Shown here: positions 1 to 5,744 of the stretch, piece by piece
Position numbering within the stretch: the first letter of the stretch is position 1
How the letters are laid out: every line of letters begins with the position of its first letter
Assembly: GCA_017414845.1 (NCBI GenBank)
Contig: JAFQJY010000103.1
Location: 1 to 6,691 of the forward strand
Origin: Alphaproteobacteria bacterium
GTDB taxonomy: Bacteria > Pseudomonadota > Alphaproteobacteria > RF32 > UBA3637
Length of the DNA: 6,691 nucleotides
Direction: 5' to 3'
Program-made: the position numbers and the translations under genes
The notes under the pieces: model-generated
Database searches by the model: none
Told to the model about the DNA's origin: nothing
Seen by the model: the letters and a program-made list of their open reading frames with translations, nothing else

Positions 1-2
1 AC

Positions 3-3000
3 GATGAATGTAAATCGGATGAAGACTGTGGATACTGTGAGAAGTGCATAAATAGAAAATGCGTAGATTTTCTGCAATCAATACAAACGGGCGAATGCTG
101 TGATGAGTGGATAGATTGTTGTCCGCTGACAGAAACCTGCGAGGAGTGTATACCTGATCCGTCCTGTGAAACGGAACCGGATTTGTGTGTAAAGAATGAA
201 GTTGTTTGTACAAATTGTTGTGACTGTGATTCGGACACAGGAGAGTGTACTAAAGATTGCAGGACAACACCAGAAAAACCTGAATGCTGTAATAATAAAG
301 CCTATGAGAAATTCCCTGAAGGAAAGGTAAGAAATAAGGAAACGTGTGTTTGCGAGTGTGAAAACCCGCCAACATGTGATGAAACTAAATGCGAACAACT
401 GTCGGCGGATAAGTGTTCGTGTGAAAATAAGAAAACAACAAAAATGTATGGCGATTGTTGTGATAAAGGCCCAGTAGAATGTTGTCCGTTGACGGAGAGT
501 TGTAGTTGCACTATAACAGGTAACTGTGGTGGAAATTATGCTGCCGGAAGTTGTGGAGATATTTATCGGTTGGATCTTCCTGAATTTAGTGAAAAATATA
601 AAAAATGTGAAACTTACAATAATCAGTATCAGGCTCGACCCGGTGTTAGTGGATGGAAGAGTCGTAATATTGAAAGTAATTCGGTGACAGGTGATTATTC
701 AGAGGCAAGGATTGGAAACAGTGGTGGAACACCGGTATATTGGACAGCCGGCGGAACACTGACAACTGATAATCCGAAGATAGGTTATACGGCAACCCAA
801 ATATGCGGACAGGGAGATGAATATATTTACAACTCAATGTCCAAAGAAAGCATGATAGCGTGTTGTCCATCACGTGAATACGTGGGCTGTCGTGGTGAAT
901 ACGCTGTTTGTTGTCCAAATTTTGCACAATTGCCAGAAGGGGCAACGGTTAGTTGTGGGGACGGTTTGATTACGGATACTAACTATGTCTGCTGTGAGAC
1001 TGGAGGAAATACAGCCGTTGCTATTTACAGTTCGGATGGAAAACAGGTCGTGGATTACCAGTGCTGTGCCATAGGTGAAGAAGCCGTTCCCGTGTATGGA
1101 GGTAAAACCAACGAGCATATCTGTTGTTTAGAAGGTTTGGCTGCCTATAATAACGGAGAAGTGACAGGTCCGGACGGAAGTAAATGTTGTCCGACTGGAC
1201 ATAAGGTTATGCATGCATCCTATACACCGACAGATGGAAAGGAAACAACAAGATACGAATGTTGTAAAGAGGGAGAAAATGCTTGGATAAATACGAAAGA
1301 AACAACTGCGACAATAGAGTGTTGTTCGGCTGATAAAGATGTTGTTAAGGATGATAAAACGGGAATTCAAGGATGTTGTGAAAAAGGGGCAACAGGATAC
1401 TTATTTAAGGATACCTATACAGAATTGCAGTGTTGTAAAGCTGGAAAAGAAGTCAAAGAACTGGATGAAGATGGCGTGATTTACAGAGTATGTTGTAATT
1501 CCGGTGAGGAACCTCGCAGAATTGGCGATAATGAAACGCCCGGATCGTTTACCTGTTGTGCTGCCGGAAGTGCAGAGTATCAAAGAGCAGAGGATCTTTC
1601 TCAAGGGATTATGTCAGTTGTGAAAGATTGCTGTCCTCTGGATGCTCCTTATCCGAAAGATATTGATATAGATTATAATGGGGAAGAGTATCAAATGTGC
1701 TGTCCTCGTGATGACGATAAAACACTTAAAGTTTTGGGTGGAAAAAAGGATAACGCGGGACGTGAATATGAGTTTTTGTGTTGTAGATTTAATGATGAAA
1801 CGGCATATTACGACGGAAACGGAAATGAGTGCTGTATCGGAGAAGCTTTTGCAACAGGGGTTCAAGATAGTTCAGGAAGAGATATTTATGACTGCTGTGA
1901 TGAACAAAAGGATGAGATTGGTGTTGAAGTGAAGATGAATGCAAAACATGTTCCGACTACAGCAATGGTTTGCTGTGGAGAATATACGGATTCTTCCGGA
2001 AATACCAAGAGAAAAGAAGGGTATTGGAACGGAAGCAGTTTGGAATGTTGTTCCGGTGAAGTTTTCAAAAAAGGGTACTCAGAAAAGGGATTTGAAGGAT
2101 ATTCATATGGTTGTTGTGAAGGGGCAACCCAATCACCACCGACACACAATGTTTATATAACAAAACTTGAAACGGAAAGTGGTAAGACAATGTATACGGA
2201 ACTTAGTATGTGCTGTCCTAAGGATGATCCCTCTGTTTATTGGAATGGAAATACGGTAGAATGCTGTAAAGGGAAAACTTATTATACGGGGAAAACAGCT
2301 AAATATGCAGATCCGAATAAAACGGATAATACGCTGTATAAGGTGGAAGCTTGCTGTCCTTATGATACACACAAGTTTATAGAGAAGGATGATGTGAAAC
2401 AAATGAGTGGTGGTGATGAGCTTAAAGATATGTGTTGTGATATAGAAACTTATGGTGAAAATCCAACGGCATATCAGTCTTGGAGTTCCGGAAAGTTTGC
2501 CCTTAATTGTTGTAAAGGAAAACCGTATTATATGGCGAATGCAAATCTGGATACATTAGCTTGCTGTGAGGGTGCAACCGACGAAAATCCAACGCATGTT
2601 TCTCCGGAAGTTCAAGGAGATTTGGAAGGGGTAAGTATTTCGTATCCGTACGCTTGTTGCTCAATAGAAGAGTATACGGAGGATGCAACTGCTTACTTTA
2701 ACGGAGCGCCTGATAGCATAAAATGTTGTAAGGGAGAACCGTATGATACGGGAAAAACTGTTCAAAGTAATAAGTGGGGAGTGGAAATAGATGTATGGGA
2801 TTGTTGTACAAACGGTTCAAAAATGAAAACAGGTGTTGAAAATGACAAGCAACTGTATGGTTGTTGTGAGGGAGCATTTGGTTTACATCCGACGCATAAA
2901 GTTGTGCCAGTTCTTGGTTCTCAATATGGCGAAGAAAAGGAGGAAAAATGTTGTAGTATAGAGGATTTTGGAGAAAATCCGACAGCCTACTGGAATGGGG

Positions 3001-3704
3001 TTTCTGTGGAGTGTTGTAAAGGAAAGCCGATAAAAAATGGTGTGGATGCCGATGGAAAACAGATGTACGCATGTTGTGAAGGCGCTACGGAAAACCCGAC
3101 ACATGCTGTATCTGAAGTAAAAGGAGCTCCACATGCTTTGGAATTATGTTGCGATATGGGTCGTTTCGGAGATGAACCGACAGCCTATTGGAACGGAAGT
3201 TCTGCGCAGTGTTGTAAAGGTGTCGTCTATCAAAAGGATACAGATTCTTCGGGAAATCCTGTTTATGCCTGTTGTGACGGGACACCTCATTATGTCAGTT
3301 ATGAGGAGTCTTTTGAAAACGGTGAAACAATAGAAACGATTACGCATAACGAGTGGATCTGTTGTAAAAAAGGGACTTCGCCGACGACTTTCACAGGGGA
3401 AGAAGGTGATACATGGGTAGAGTGTTGCGCAAGCTCAGGGTGTGAGGTCTATAACTGTGAACCTAAGTGGGGAGAAGATCTGGAAAACCCGGAACATTGT
3501 CAAACAACAGGTTCGTGTGATAACTACATGTGTTGTCCCGCTTCACACCCATATTATGCCCGTATAAATTGTGAGTTTTATCCGCATGGAGGACCAGCTC
3601 ATTACAACGGAGAATGTTTTGAAAAAGAAGTAAAGGGTTGTATGACTTTAGAAGAAGCATGTGATGCCGGCTCCAGTTGGGCGTGTGAGGTATTAGAAGG
3701 GTAG
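3..3704 (+). CDS. Giant cysteine-doublet repeat protein, 5' end outside window
   Basis: The frame is open from the first base to TAG at 3702-3704, so the start lies upstream; the TTG at 183 is internal, since cysteine-rich coding sequence continues to its left. Of 1233 visible residues about 127 are Cys (hand count), 90 of them in 45 adjacent Cys-Cys pairs. Order: residues 1-172, mixed CxC, CxxC and CC clusters; 173-286, a Cys-poor segment rich in Gly, Ser, Thr and Tyr; 287-1142, a tract of 38 CC doublets averaging 23 residues apart; 1143-1233, a C-terminal segment with nine lone Cys and one CC. No C-terminal membrane helix or sorting motif is visible, and the N-terminus that would carry a signal peptide is missing. 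Codon use and lack of interruptions argue for a real, selected gene. I do not recognise the family. A secreted or surface protein stabilised by disulfides is inferred from the Cys load and the Tyr/Trp/Asn/Gly-rich turns; metal binding is the alternative. Confidence 0.93.
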   Translation, partial: DECKSDEDCGYCEKCINRKCVDFLQSIQTGECCDEWIDCCPLTETCEECIPDPSCETEPDLCVKNEVVCTNCCDCDSDTGECTKDCRTTPEKPECCNNKAYEKFPEGKVRNKETCVCECENPPTCDETKCEQLSADKCSCENKKTTKMYGDCCDKGPVECCPLTESCSCTITGNCGGNYAAGSCGDIYRLDLPEFSEKYKKCETYNNQYQARPGVSGWKSRNIESNSVTGDYSEARIGNSGGTPVYWTAGGTLTTDNPKIGYTATQICGQGDEYIYNSMSKESMIACCPSREYVGCRGEYAVCCPNFAQLPEGATVSCGDGLITDTNYVCCETGGNTAVAIYSSDGKQVVDYQCCAIGEEAVPVYGGKTNEHICCLEGLAAYNNGEVTGPDGSKCCPTGHKVMHASYTPTDGKETTRYECCKEGENAWINTKETTATIECCSADKDVVKDDKTGIQGCCEKGATGYLFKDTYTELQCCKAGKEVKELDEDGVIYRVCCNSGEEPRRIGDNETPGSFTCCAAGSAEYQRAEDLSQGIMSVVKDCCPLDAPYPKDIDIDYNGEEYQMCCPRDDDKTLKVLGGKKDNAGREYEFLCCRFNDETAYYDGNGNECCIGEAFATGVQDSSGRDIYDCCDEQKDEIGVEVKMNAKHVPTTAMVCCGEYTDSSGNTKRKEGYWNGSSLECCSGEVFKKGYSEKGFEGYSYGCCEGATQSPPTHNVYITKLETESGKTMYTELSMCCPKDDPSVYWNGNTVECCKGKTYYTGKTAKYADPNKTDNTLYKVEACCPYDTHKFIEKDDVKQMSGGDELKDMCCDIETYGENPTAYQSWSSGKFALNCCKGKPYYMANANLDTLACCEGATDENPTHVSPEVQGDLEGVSISYPYACCSIEEYTEDATAYFNGAPDSIKCCKGEPYDTGKTVQSNKWGVEIDVWDCCTNGSKMKTGVENDKQLYGCCEGAFGLHPTHKVVPVLGSQYGEEKEEKCCSIEDFGENPTAYWNGVSVECCKGKPIKNGVDADGKQMYACCEGATENPTHAVSEVKGAPHALELCCDMGRFGDEPTAYWNGSSAQCCKGVVYQKDTDSSGNPVYACCDGTPHYVSYEESFENGETIETITHNEWICCKKGTSPTTFTGEEGDTWVECCASSGCEVYNCEPKWGEDLENPEHCQTTGSCDNYMCCPASHPYYARINCEFYPHGGPAHYNGECFEKEVKGCMTLEEACDAGSSWACEVLEG
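96..512 (+). repeat. Duplicated N-terminal CC module inside the giant gene
   Basis: Two copies of a short cysteine module bracket the N-terminal region. The first begins at 96 and reads CCDEWIDCCPLTETCEEC; the second begins at 456 and reads CCDKGPVECCPLTESCSC. They share CCD, a 3-4 residue spacer, an acidic residue, CCPLTE, Thr/Ser and Cys, with one residue of length difference. The roughly 300 bases between them hold further clusters (TNCCDCD at about 210, ETCVCEC at about 340). This suggests the N-terminal part was built by duplicating a larger unit whose ends are best preserved. It may be a disulfide-knotted domain of a different type from the downstream doublet tract. Confidence 0.6.
519..860 (+). 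other. Cysteine-poor domain of the giant protein
   Basis: Residues about 173-286 of the visible protein contain only four cysteines, at long intervals, while everything on either side is cysteine dense. The composition is Gly/Ser/Thr/Tyr/Asn rich with alternating polar and aromatic positions (for example PVYWTAGGTLTT and TATQICGQGDEYIYN), which suggests a beta-rich globular domain. It lies exactly between the lone-cysteine N-terminal region and the doublet tract, so it could be the folded functional head or a boundary domain. I do not recognise a family; the boundaries are set by cysteine spacing only. Confidence 0.45.
861..3428 (+). repeat. Tract of 38 Cys-Cys doublets
   Basis: Doublets are encoded as TGT/TGC pairs at, for example, 861, 990, 1779, 1971, 2211, 2433, 2655, 2949, 3147, 3270, 3360 and 3423. 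Thirty-eight doublets span 856 residues, spaced roughly 15-34 residues apart. From the doublet at 990 to the one at 3423 every cysteine is in a pair: 36 pairs and no single Cys. The residues after the pair are often a charged or small residue plus Gly (CCKG, CCEG, CCAIG, CCKAG), and an aromatic or aliphatic residue often lies two or three positions before it. The spacing and the absolute pairing suggest one CC per structural turn or hairpin, joined to neighbours by disulfides. The fold is inferred, not shown. Confidence 0.85.
1779..3359 (+). repeat. Seven-unit higher-order repeat, three CC modules per unit
   Basis: Within the doublet tract a three-module cycle recurs. Module a has the form CC, four variable residues, Phe/Tyr, then ENPTAYWNG or a variant. 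Module b begins CCKGKPY or CCKGEPY. Module c begins CCEGAT and then NPTH. Units start at about 1779, 1971, 2211, 2433, 2655, 2949 and 3147 and are roughly 64-98 residues long; the unit at 2655 carries a fourth, extra doublet (CCTNG, about 2808). The third module is diverged in the first unit (CCDEQ), the third (CCPYD) and the last (CCDGT). Units become more regular toward the C-terminus, with those at 2949 and 3147 most alike, consistent with stepwise tandem duplication followed by drift. Confidence 0.8.
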
Positions 3705-3866
3705 AGACTGAACTCTGTTAAATTTAAGTGAGATGCTTTTCTGCTTCCTCGGAAGCAACCGCAATAGTCTTGGCAGGAGAGGTCCTGTTGCTTGGCAAGT
3801 TCGTTTGTTTTTCTCTTGATGTTCGCCTTTGTGCCAGTTTGTAAAGTTTTCTTTTGCTGATAACAG
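3705..3866. other. Non-coding spacer with two short hairpins
   Basis: All three forward frames are closed by stops soon after the giant gene. Two local inverted repeats are visible: TGCTTC/GAAGCA around a CTCG loop (3742-3757), and CAGGA/TCCTG around a GAGG loop (3774-3787), extendable by G-T pairs. A T-rich stretch (about 3802-3815) follows the second at some distance, so neither is a classic intrinsic terminator, although the pair could end transcription of the giant gene. A six-base inverted repeat, CTGTTA at 3715-3720 and TAACAG at 3861-3866, flanks the block and may be chance. It could be an intergenic repeat element, a structured 3' UTR or a small RNA; the sequence does not decide. Confidence 0.4.
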
Positions 3867-4001
3867 CCCAACGGGAAAATTTGTCATACCTCTGGGGAAG
3901 AGGGTTGCATAAGATATAAAGATGATTGTATAACCGGATGTTCTGGAAACTTGGAAACTGATTTAGAACGTTTGTGGACGGATGAGTGGAGAGATGCTTA
4001 A
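3864..4001 (+). pseudogene. Remnant of a cysteine-rich C-terminus
   Basis: After stops at 3858-3863, 45 codons are open to TAA at 3999-4001, in the same frame as the giant gene. No ATG or GTG begins the segment and no ribosome binding site precedes it. The translation contains CHTSGEEGCIRY, then DDCITGC, and ends DLERLWTDEWRDA. It loosely resembles the C-terminal segment of the giant protein near 3423-3500 (CASSGCEVYNC followed by GEDLENPEHC). The likeliest reading is the broken tail of a related gene, or a former extension of this one separated by the roughly 160-base spacer. It could also be chance open frame, but the cysteine spacing and acidic/aromatic tail look protein-like. Confidence 0.4.
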
Positions 4002-4022
4002 AACAGGGTAATGGCCGTTCCT

Positions 4023-4802
4023 TTATCCTATTCGTCCTCTGTTTCGGCCGGTGGTGCGGATTTGACGGAGTTGTTGCAGTCTGAGTTGTTCCGGCGTCAG
4101 TTGGTTGACATTTTCGTTTTCGTATTCTTCTTCCGTTGTCAGTTCCAATTCTTTGCGAACAGTGGCAAGTAATTTATTATCTTTAGGAATTTCTTTGATT
4201 TTATTGATAAGTTTTTCTGCTTTTTGAGAGTTTTGCAAAGCATTTGTCATTCGTTTCTTTTCCGTGTTATCCAAAACGGCCATTAAATTGACGATAAGTT
4301 GTGCCGTTTTGTCGTCCAAATTACGAGGAAGCGTTTCGGCTTTAAGTCCTGTCGCAGAAGCAAGCGTTTCTTTTGGAGAAACGGCGCCTTCCGTCAGCAC
4401 TTCTTTGAAACTGTCCATCAGACTTTCCGGTGCTTTTTTGATTTCGTCAGGTGTCATTTTCCCTTCGCCTTTTCCTAAGGCAATCGGTTTGCCCTTTTTA
4501 GACAGAATATCCACCATCTTTCGGCGTGCATTCGGAAACATTTTACAAAACCCGAGTTTTGTTAAAGGACGATTTGTTCCTTTCGGATAGGCTGAAATCA
4601 AATGCAACCCCTCCTCTTTAATGTTTCTGCGCTTAGCCCCTAAACATTCCGAACAGCGAATAACATCCGTATCAAAACCTAAAAAACATTCAAACTGATG
4701 GCAATAGAAAGGAAGTGTGTTCTCACCTTGAAACAAATCTTTTTCCAAAAAAGAACAATCATGAGGACAATGTGCCTGAGGCGGTGTTTTTTTAACTGCC
4801 AT
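4023..4802 (-). CDS. Unknown protein with six-cysteine N-terminus, 259 aa
   Basis: I do not recognise this protein. The start is the ATG at 4802-4800, which has AAAGGAG seven bases upstream; a longer frame to 4865 would begin upstream of the promoter proposed here. Cysteines cluster at the N-terminus: C12, C16, C34, C39, C50 and C53, with nearby H11, H14 and H35 (CPHDC, CHQFEC, CSEC). This pattern resembles a zinc-binding module. A further Cys is at 86. Residues 57-115 are basic. Residues 165-221 are mostly charged and probably helical, followed by an acidic run (TTEEEYENEN) and a basic tail (GRNRGRIG). There is no signal peptide or membrane segment, so it is probably cytoplasmic. The zinc-like head plus basic regions suggests nucleic-acid binding, but that is inference. 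It is divergent from thyX and shares its promoter region. Confidence 0.85.
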   Translation of the reverse strand: MAVKKTPPQAHCPHDCSFLEKDLFQGENTLPFYCHQFECFLGFDTDVIRCSECLGAKRRNIKEEGLHLISAYPKGTNRPLTKLGFCKMFPNARRKMVDILSKKGKPIALGKGEGKMTPDEIKKAPESLMDSFKEVLTEGAVSPKETLASATGLKAETLPRNLDDKTAQLIVNLMAVLDNTEKKRMTNALQNSQKAEKLINKIKEIPKDNKLLATVRKELELTTEEEYENENVNQLTPEQLRLQQLRQIRTTGRNRGRIG

Positions 4803-4809
4803 AGAAACG

Positions 4810-4816
4810 CTCCTTT
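4810..4816 (-). promoter_or_regulatory. Ribosome binding site of the 259-aa gene
   Basis: On the minus strand AAAGGAG lies seven bases before the ATG at 4802-4800. It is a strong Shine-Dalgarno match and decides the start in favour of this ATG over the in-frame upstream ATG at 4865. Confidence 0.8.
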
Positions 4817-4823
4817 CAATAAA

Positions 4824-4839
4824 TTTAGTATAAACTAAA
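4824..4839. promoter_or_regulatory. Palindrome over the leftward -10 box, possible operator
   Basis: TTTAGT and ACTAAA form a perfect 6-base inverted repeat around ATAA. The palindrome covers the leftward -10 box, a position where a bound dimeric repressor would block that promoter. It is AT rich, so chance is possible, and no known operator consensus is recognised. Confidence 0.4.
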
Positions 4840-4855
4840 AGAAGATGCTTTACAA
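4827..4855 (-). promoter_or_regulatory. Sigma70-like promoter for the 259-aa gene
   Basis: On the minus strand, -35 TTGTAA (4855-4850) and -10 TATACT (4832-4827) are separated by 17 bases; they match the consensus at four and five of six positions. The predicted transcript would start near 4820, giving a leader of roughly 18 bases that includes the ribosome binding site. Confidence 0.6.
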
Positions 4856-4877
4856 GTCTTTTCATTTCGGGTATGCT
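4849..4877 (+). promoter_or_regulatory. Sigma70-like promoter for the thyX operon
   Basis: -35 TTTACA (4849-4854) and -10 TATGCT (4872-4877) are separated by 17 bases and match the consensus at five and four of six positions. The predicted start is near 4884, about 30 bases before the thyX ATG. The -35 box shares TTACA with the -35 box of the leftward promoter, so polymerase binding at the two may be mutually exclusive. Confidence 0.55.
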
Positions 4878-4901
4878 CTTTTTTTAAGCAGTTTTAACAA
4901 T

Positions 4902-4908
4902 AAGGGGA
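4902..4908 (+). promoter_or_regulatory. Ribosome binding site of thyX
   Basis: AAGGGGA ends seven bases before the ATG at 4916, a good Shine-Dalgarno match and distance, supporting this start. Confidence 0.7.
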
Positions 4909-4915
4909 AAAGAAT

Positions 4916-5545
4916 ATGGTTCAAATTGTACCGGCATCATTTGAGATTTTAACGCCGTTTGACGGTAATCAGGTTTTAAAACATATTGAACGTTGCGGAC
5001 GCACGTGTTATCAGTCATTTGAAAAGGCAGGCGAAGGAACGGCAGAGCGCTTTGCAAAGCACATTGTGGAACGACATCACGAATCAGTGATTGAGCATTT
5101 CAGCATTTCTGTCAAGTTTATTATGGATAGGGCTGTTGCTAACGAATTGGTTCGTCATCGTTTGGCGTCATTCAGTCAGGAAAGTACACGTTATTGCTGT
5201 TATTCCAATTCAAAATTTAACGGCCGTATTACAGTGATTAAACCGCACGATTTAGATGAAAAATCAAAATCGTATCAGTATTTTCTGGACACGATGGAAG
5301 AGGTAGAGCGTTCTTATTTAAAGATGATAGAACTCGGTGAAAAGCCTGAAACGGCTCGGGCAATATTACCGTGTTGTTTGAAGGCAGAGATTGTCGCAAC
5401 GGCAAATTTACGTGAGTGGCGTCATATTTTTAAGATGCGTTGTTCTGATGCGGCTCATCCCGATATTCGCTTTTTGATGCGTGATTTACGGGAGGAGTTT
5501 AAACGCCGAATTCCTGTTATTTTTGATGATTTGACGGACGAATAA
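4916..5545 (+). CDS. thyX: Flavin-dependent thymidylate synthase ThyX
   Basis: ThyX makes dTMP from dUMP in the cytoplasm, using methylene-tetrahydrofolate as carbon donor and NADPH-reduced FAD, and replaces the classical ThyA route. The 209-residue length is normal. The family signature RHR-x7-S is complete (R80, H81, R82, S90, followed by R92 and Y93). HESVIEH (55-61) corresponds to the conserved GHxSxxEH-type element before it. The C-terminal half has ARAILP (147-152), N164 and R166 in NLREW, and R175 with AHPDIR (180-185), which match the flavin and dUMP binding region of the AHPxMR-type subgroup. No key residue appears missing. It is the first gene of a tight operon; the next start lies one base after its stop. 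Unusual but harmless is a run of Cys pairs (94-95, 153-154). Its presence suggests dependence on ThyX, but whether thyA is absent cannot be judged here. Confidence 0.96.
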   Translation: MVQIVPASFEILTPFDGNQVLKHIERCGRTCYQSFEKAGEGTAERFAKHIVERHHESVIEHFSISVKFIMDRAVANELVRHRLASFSQESTRYCCYSNSKFNGRITVIKPHDLDEKSKSYQYFLDTMEEVERSYLKMIELGEKPETARAILPCCLKAEIVATANLREWRHIFKMRCSDAAHPDIRFLMRDLREEFKRRIPVIFDDLTDE

Positions 5546-5546
5546 G

Positions 5547-5744
5547 ATGTCGCTGACCTTGGATGACTGGATACGGGGGTTTGTTTGCCTGCTCTATATA
5601 GAGGGAATTTTATACTTGTTTTTCCCAAAAGTGATTCAGGCATTTTCAACAGAACTGATTACGGATGCCCCTCTTCGGAATTTGAGGAATTGGGGCGCTT
5701 TTCTGCTGTTTGCAGGGACAGCGATTCTGATTTGGAGAATGTAA
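5547..5744 (+). CDS. DUF2065-like small membrane protein (YjeT type), 65 aa
   Basis: A 65-residue protein with two hydrophobic helices: about residues 9-27, and 48-63 (GAFLLFAGTAILIW). Between them lie EGILYLFFPK (19-28) and an arginine-containing turn (LRNLRNWG). This EG-x-x-Y-x-x-P-K after helix 1, then R-x-x-G and helix 2, is the layout of DUF2065/YjeT proteins, which are of similar size and have no established function. It is expected in the inner membrane. The ATG at 5547 is one base after the thyX stop and there is no strong ribosome binding site, so translation is probably coupled to thyX. The stop at 5742-5744 overlaps the holC ATG by one base (TAATG). Family assignment comes from motif memory, not a search. 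Confidence 0.8.
   Translation: MSLTLDDWIRGFVCLLYIEGILYLFFPKVIQAFSTELITDAPLRNLRNWGAFLLFAGTAILIWRM
5734..5738 (+). promoter_or_regulatory. Ribosome binding site of holC
   Basis: GGAGA lies five bases before the ATG at 5744, inside the last codons of the preceding gene. It supports this start over the in-frame upstream ATG at 5585, which would run through the DUF2065-like gene in another frame. Confidence 0.6.

Noticed and set aside
183..185. TTG as start of the giant gene
   Set aside because: The same frame is open to the window edge and the upstream 60 codons are just as cysteine rich, including a CCPLTE module repeated later.
1678..3333. Open frames on both strands inside the giant gene
   Set aside because: They are by-products of the repeated TGT/TGC codons in the real frame; they lack ribosome binding sites and their proteins look unnatural.
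861..3428. CRISPR array or simple tandem DNA repeat
   Set aside because: Spacing is variable and codon-phased, and conservation is at protein level around Cys pairs.
3636..3701. Sel1-type repeat at the C-terminus
   Set aside because: EACDAGSSWACEVL resembles the cysteine-containing Sel1 pattern, but only a single partial copy is present.
3..3704. Metallothionein
   Set aside because: Far too large and aromatic-rich, with doublets about 23 residues apart; metallothioneins are short and use dense CxC/CxxC clusters.
3602..3887. Two overlapping minus-strand frames of 64 and 89 codons across the spacer
   Set aside because: Low-complexity, unlikely proteins with no supporting ribosome binding site; one runs antisense into the giant gene.
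4803..4865. N-terminal extension of the 259-aa protein to the ATG at 4865
   Set aside because: It would start upstream of the predicted transcript start, whereas the internal ATG has a strong ribosome binding site.
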